Under the pieces are notes generated by a model. That model was not told the origin of the DNA. It worked only from the letters and a program-made list of their open reading frames with translations, and did no database searches. This document shows positions 59,438 through 64,000 of a stretch of 64,000 nt of DNA, one piece after another. The DNA lies in the NCBI GenBank assembly GCA_947591495.1, contig CANQDG010000006.1, forward strand, positions 1-64,000, read 5' to 3'. The position numbers were made by a program, and so were the translations under genes. Numbering within the stretch: position 1 is the stretch's first letter; each line of letters starts with the position of its first letter. This DNA is from an uncultured Bacilli bacterium (GTDB lineage Bacteria > Bacillota_I > Bacilli_A > ML615J-28 > CAG-313).

Positions 59438-62400
59438 ATGAAAAAAACCATTCGAAGTTTATTTGTTATTGGTTTATTTGCTTTTATGTTATTATGGCAA
59501 TTACCGATTTTAGTTAAAGGTAATTCGGTAACTTTAAAAGGAGCAGGAACTAAAGATGATCCATTTCAAATTCAAACCAAAGAAGAATTAGTTTATGTAG
59601 CTGATAAAATTAACGAAACTAATTCTGAAAATCAAATCATTCAAGAAAAGAATGCACGTTTAGCAAGTTATATTTTAATGGATGATATTGATGTTTCTGC
59701 TGAGGCTTCATTTAAAGGACTTACAAATTTTAGTGGTGAACTTTTTAACGGAAATAATCATGTGGTAACAGTTAACATTTCATTAACAAATGTTGATAAC
59801 GTTGGCTTTTTTGGTAAAGTCGTTCCCGCAACCACGAATGTAACTTTAGATCCAAATGGCAGTACCACTTTTAATTATGGAGTAGGAACCATTATTTCAA
59901 ACTTAACTATTAAAGGAACCATTGAAGGTAGAAATAATGTAGGTGGTTTAATTGGTAGTGCTACAGAAGCTAGTTTTTCGGCTAATGAACAAACAAACTA
60001 TGCATATGTTAAATTAGATAAATGCACAAATGAAGCAATAGTTAAAGGAATAAATAGAGTCGGTGGCTTAGTTGGTAGTGGAAATGGTGTAACAATTGAC
60101 AACTCTTTACAAAATGGTCAAGTTAAAGGTGGCTTAAATACAGCCGGCATCATTGGCTTTCCAAGTGGTATTAGTAATACTTCTAAAGGTGTTAACCTCA
60201 ATCACACCTATAATAGTGGTATCGTGCAACAAGATGCGAACGTTATTAATCCCCAAAATTATGTTTATTTTGGTTCCGTATTTGGCTATCAAGTAAGAAA
60301 TCTCATTACCTCTTTAATTTATATGGAATCTTCTGGCAATAAAATGACTATTCATTTTGATGGTGATTTGCCAAATGAAGAAGATATTGAGGTCTTTAAT
60401 CTTAATCAAGATTACCATCTTGAAATTAATAAAGCTCAAAAAGAAATTACGATTTATAGTAATTTTGAGGCAACTTTAGGCCTAAGTGAAACGGAAAACT
60501 ATGGTGTTTATGCTAACTATGTTGGTCAAGTTGTAAGAATCAAACATAATAATGGTTATGTTTATGTTCCTTTCTTTGACCGCACAACATCTAGTTTTAG
60601 AGGAAATGTCTCAATCAATTTAAATGAATTAACCCATTATGCCCCAGATGAATTAGCTAACTTAGAAACAGTAGAAAATCATCAAAAAACTTATGTTTTA
60701 GTTCAAACAGCTAGTCAATTAGAACATTTATCATGGATTATTAATGGTAATATATATGGCGAAAATGTAGCAGGCTTAACTTATGAAAACTCCGAAGACG
60801 AAACTTGTGGCGTTCGTCAAATTGGTAAAATTAGCATTAAATTAGATGCAGACGCTTTATCTAATAACCGTTATGATTTTGATATGACCCAAAGTAAAGG
60901 TGTTTATGGCACTAATAATTTCTATGGAATTTCTTGGACGCCATTTTCTCCTTACCTAGGTAGTTTTGATGGTAATAATCAAAGTTTATATATTGAAATG
61001 AATTATGATGAAGCTTATATGGTAGGTTTATTTGGCACTTTGTCCAATGGTCAAATTGCTTCAACTCAATTAAATGCTTCAACTAATTATGTTGAAAATG
61101 TTCATATTTATGGTTCTTTTAAAGGCTTACAAGCCGTTAGTGCAGTAATTGCTGAACACGATAACTATGCACCAGGTATGATTGGATATGTTCGAAAAAA
61201 TACAATTTATGTTGAAAATGTTCATAATCATGCAAGTGTTACGGGTAAATATGATGTTGGTGGTATTTTAGGATATACTAATACCGGTGGTGAAACAGCT
61301 TATGCTCATTTTACAAACGTTACAAATGAAGCAAACATTGTTGCCCTTAGTGGTGGAAGTTCCATTGGCGGAATTGTCGGCCGTGCTGGTCAAAATGATA
61401 ATACTTATGAAGGTAGTGGCGATGAAAGAAGCTTAGTAGTTGAACTTTGTGCTTCAGTTGATTTTAATAATGTTTGTAACTTTGGAACAATTGGAACGAA
61501 AGAGGTTAGCGCAAATTATATAGGTGGCCTTGTGGGAAGATTAATGAGATCGGCGATTTTAAGTGGACGTAACACAAGCTGTGGTAATGTCTATGGTGGT
61601 AGTTATGTAGGTGGCCTATTTGGTAGCATTCAAAAAACTTCAGGTAGTGGCTATGCTTATATATATAACGACTCTAAAGAAGTAGAACTTACAGTAGAAG
61701 GAACAGCCCAAAATGTGGGAATTATTTCAGGTAATAATCTTTCATCTAATCAGTTAAGTGTAAGAAGAAAAATGATTATTGGTTCTAACATATCATTAAC
61801 CGAACAAAAATCAGCTCTTTTAGATGCTTACTTAAATACTAACGATTATGAAATCATCCCAATCGTAAAAGGTGAAGTAGTTGATCACTATGAAATCTAT
61901 TTAGCTAATCCTTCTAATATAGTTACAATTGCTGCTACCCAAGTTCAAGATTCTAAAAATATTGCTTGGACGACAACTCCAAAAACTTTTGCAATTTATG
62001 GTGCAGATGAGAGACATCTTTTAGTAGCAATAGATTATGCTTTTATCTTAGAGATTCAAAGAGATGAATTTTCGATTACTAGTGAAAATACCACGCAAGT
62101 AGACCAAGATGTTTTAATTATTACAACTTCAGAAAATATTCAAATATCTAAAGAACAACTTTTATTCGATCATGAATTATTAAAAGATTATGGTTTAAAT
62201 GACAATATAGTAATAGAAATTAAAGATATTGCTATAGCCCCAGATCAAACAATGTCAATTACTTCAAATCCTTTAACTATTAATTATCAAGAATTTGCGC
62301 CAATCGATGTGGAATATGAATTAGAAACAACTTATAATGGCCAAGCTCAAATGATTAAAATTATTGATGTTAAGGGTGAACTTGCTGAAAAAAATATCCA

Positions 62401-63817
62401 ATATCGTTTCTTTATGATGATTGATAATCAAAGAACACCAGTTACAGGACTTGTTGATGCTGGCACATATGATATTGAGATTGAATTTTATGCTGATGAT
62501 TTTATGCTTATTAGAACTAAAACTTTCGTCATTAATCATAAAATATTAGATGAAGCTAAATCTACCATTACCCAAAATGACTTATCACTAGTATATGATG
62601 GAACTGATAAACAACCAACCTTTACAATTATTGATCAAGATGGTTTAACTTTAAATGCTCAAGAATATACCATCGTTTATGCAAATAATCATAATGTTGG
62701 TGAGGCTACAGCTACAATTACTTTTGAAAAAAATTATTTAGGCAGTAAGGAAATTATTAAAACTTTCCAAATAACTGCTAAAGATTTAACTAATGAAGAA
62801 TTAACAATTACCAAAGAATACGATGAATGCACATATGATGGCACTTCAAAATATCCAACTTTAACCATTAATTTTGGTCAAACATTAATTCTTGATACTA
62901 ATTATAGATTAGAATATACTAATAATTTAAATGCTGGAAAAGCTCAAATTAATATTCAATTTATAAATAATTATACAGGTAGTAAAATAATAGAATTTAC
63001 CATTCTACCAAAGGACTTAACCGAATTTATTAATTGTAATGAATCATCAATGGAAAAAACTTATGATGGCCGTGTTAAACAATTAAATATTACCCTTGAT
63101 TATGAATATCATTCTTTAAGTAGCACAAAATACTTCTTAAATGAACAAGCAGTAGATAACATTTTACATGCTGGAACATACAAAATTGTTTATACAATTA
63201 ATGATTTAGAGCACAATTATATAGGTACTAAAACATTTACTTATATCGTTCATAAAGCTAAACAAACAATTGAAGCCTTTGATATTAATGATGCTACAAT
63301 TGGATATGATTCATTTACCGTTCCATCTAATTGGAATAAAGGTGGTATGGAATATAGTCTAAATCAACAAGATTATTCATCATTTACAAACACTATTTCT
63401 AATTTACAAGAAAAAACGCAATATACTATTAGTTTCCGTTATAAAGAAACAGAAGACTATGAACAATCATCAACCATTGAGTATACTTTTAAAACCTTAC
63501 TTAGTCCAATAACTGTTCAAAGAAAAATTGATGAATTATCTAATACGATTACGATTGATGATTTTACCAAATTAAAAGAATTAAAAGCGTTGTATGAAGA
63601 ATTAGATGAACGTTATTATAAAGATATCGATGAAGAAAAATTATTAAATGCCTTTGATAATTTTAATCGTTTAACAATTTATACAGAACAAGATTTAGCG
63701 ACTGCAAGATCAGTTAGTTTTAAAAAGACAGCAGCTGTTGCAAGCATCGCTATCCTTACATGGGTTAGTCAAGCGGCCAAATACTTATTCTTCTTGATTA
63801 GAAAGCGGGTGATTTAA
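59438..63817 (+). CDS. Large GLUG-motif surface protein with YDG-type repeats and C-terminal TM
   Basis: GRNNVGGLIGSA, INRVGGLVGSGNG, ANYIGGLVGRLM, SYVGGLFGS; TYNGQ/VYDGTDK/TYDGTSK/TYDGRVK repeats; C-terminal TM + RKRVI. Confidence 0.8.
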   Translation: MKKTIRSLFVIGLFAFMLLWQLPILVKGNSVTLKGAGTKDDPFQIQTKEELVYVADKINETNSENQIIQEKNARLASYILMDDIDVSAEASFKGLTNFSGELFNGNNHVVTVNISLTNVDNVGFFGKVVPATTNVTLDPNGSTTFNYGVGTIISNLTIKGTIEGRNNVGGLIGSATEASFSANEQTNYAYVKLDKCTNEAIVKGINRVGGLVGSGNGVTIDNSLQNGQVKGGLNTAGIIGFPSGISNTSKGVNLNHTYNSGIVQQDANVINPQNYVYFGSVFGYQVRNLITSLIYMESSGNKMTIHFDGDLPNEEDIEVFNLNQDYHLEINKAQKEITIYSNFEATLGLSETENYGVYANYVGQVVRIKHNNGYVYVPFFDRTTSSFRGNVSINLNELTHYAPDELANLETVENHQKTYVLVQTASQLEHLSWIINGNIYGENVAGLTYENSEDETCGVRQIGKISIKLDADALSNNRYDFDMTQSKGVYGTNNFYGISWTPFSPYLGSFDGNNQSLYIEMNYDEAYMVGLFGTLSNGQIASTQLNASTNYVENVHIYGSFKGLQAVSAVIAEHDNYAPGMIGYVRKNTIYVENVHNHASVTGKYDVGGILGYTNTGGETAYAHFTNVTNEANIVALSGGSSIGGIVGRAGQNDNTYEGSGDERSLVVELCASVDFNNVCNFGTIGTKEVSANYIGGLVGRLMRSAILSGRNTSCGNVYGGSYVGGLFGSIQKTSGSGYAYIYNDSKEVELTVEGTAQNVGIISGNNLSSNQLSVRRKMIIGSNISLTEQKSALLDAYLNTNDYEIIPIVKGEVVDHYEIYLANPSNIVTIAATQVQDSKNIAWTTTPKTFAIYGADERHLLVAIDYAFILEIQRDEFSITSENTTQVDQDVLIITTSENIQISKEQLLFDHELLKDYGLNDNIVIEIKDIAIAPDQTMSITSNPLTINYQEFAPIDVEYELETTYNGQAQMIKIIDVKGELAEKNIQYRFFMMIDNQRTPVTGLVDAGTYDIEIEFYADDFMLIRTKTFVINHKILDEAKSTITQNDLSLVYDGTDKQPTFTIIDQDGLTLNAQEYTIVYANNHNVGEATATITFEKNYLGSKEIIKTFQITAKDLTNEELTITKEYDECTYDGTSKYPTLTINFGQTLILDTNYRLEYTNNLNAGKAQINIQFINNYTGSKIIEFTILPKDLTEFINCNESSMEKTYDGRVKQLNITLDYEYHSLSSTKYFLNEQAVDNILHAGTYKIVYTINDLEHNYIGTKTFTYIVHKAKQTIEAFDINDATIGYDSFTVPSNWNKGGMEYSLNQQDYSSFTNTISNLQEKTQYTISFRYKETEDYEQSSTIEYTFKTLLSPITVQRKIDELSNTITIDDFTKLKELKALYEELDERYYKDIDEEKLLNAFDNFNRLTIYTEQDLATARSVSFKKTAAVASIAILTWVSQAAKYLFFLIRKRVI

Positions 63818-63818
63818 G

Positions 63819-64000
63819 ATGAAAAAACACTACTTTTTAGGACTATTTATTAGTATAATTTGTCTTATAGGACTTGTTGGATGCAAACAAGATAATGAAA
63901 ATAATAACTTTAAAATGGTTCAAGATGCTCTAGCAAATACTGAAGTTACATATAAATCATATACCAAAAAAATTACAATCGAACAAGCATCACTATTAAT
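63819..64000 (+). CDS. Lipoprotein, truncated by window end
   Basis: MKKHYFLGLFISIICLIGLVGCKQDNENNN: signal peptide with LVGC lipobox; open to window edge. Confidence 0.7.
   Translation, partial: MKKHYFLGLFISIICLIGLVGCKQDNENNNFKMVQDALANTEVTYKSYTKKITIEQASLL

Overview
AT-rich chromosomal window from a low-GC, spore-forming Firmicute/Bacilli-grade bacterium. The lineage is inferred from spoIIGA-sigE-sigG, spoVM, CotF-like genes and the rsgA-rpe-thiN-spoVM-rpmB-yloV-recG-rnc order. Core genes dominate: glycolysis (gpmI, eno), rRNA modification (rsmB, rlmN), rsgA, rpe, thiN, rpmB, recG, rnc, htpG and fhs. Accessory parts are: a SipW signal peptidase/TasA-like/BspA-like operon at the left end; two DUF4143-type AAA ATPase genes; two paralogous ABC-exporter plus surface-protein clusters (29.4-36.3 kb and 53.9-64.0+ kb); an orphan GHKL ATPase; an AlbA/Schlafen-like ATP-binding protein; and an AbiE-type toxin-antitoxin pair. 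Best hunt results: (i) an unannotated sRNA-like locus at about 29038-29172 with its own promoter and terminator and two hairpins presenting near-identical C6 loops; (ii) direct repeats of exactly 33-bp period over the promoters of both DUF4143 ATPase genes, with different repeat sequence but the same geometry; (iii) a 28-codon spoVM missed by the ORF track; (iv) the two paralogous ABC/surface clusters, one with a YwaF/TMEM164-like membrane domain fused to its ATPase; (v) a YugP-like membrane protein that has lost its zinc-protease motif; (vi) a CIRCE operator on htpG. All family calls come from reading motifs by eye; no database search was run.
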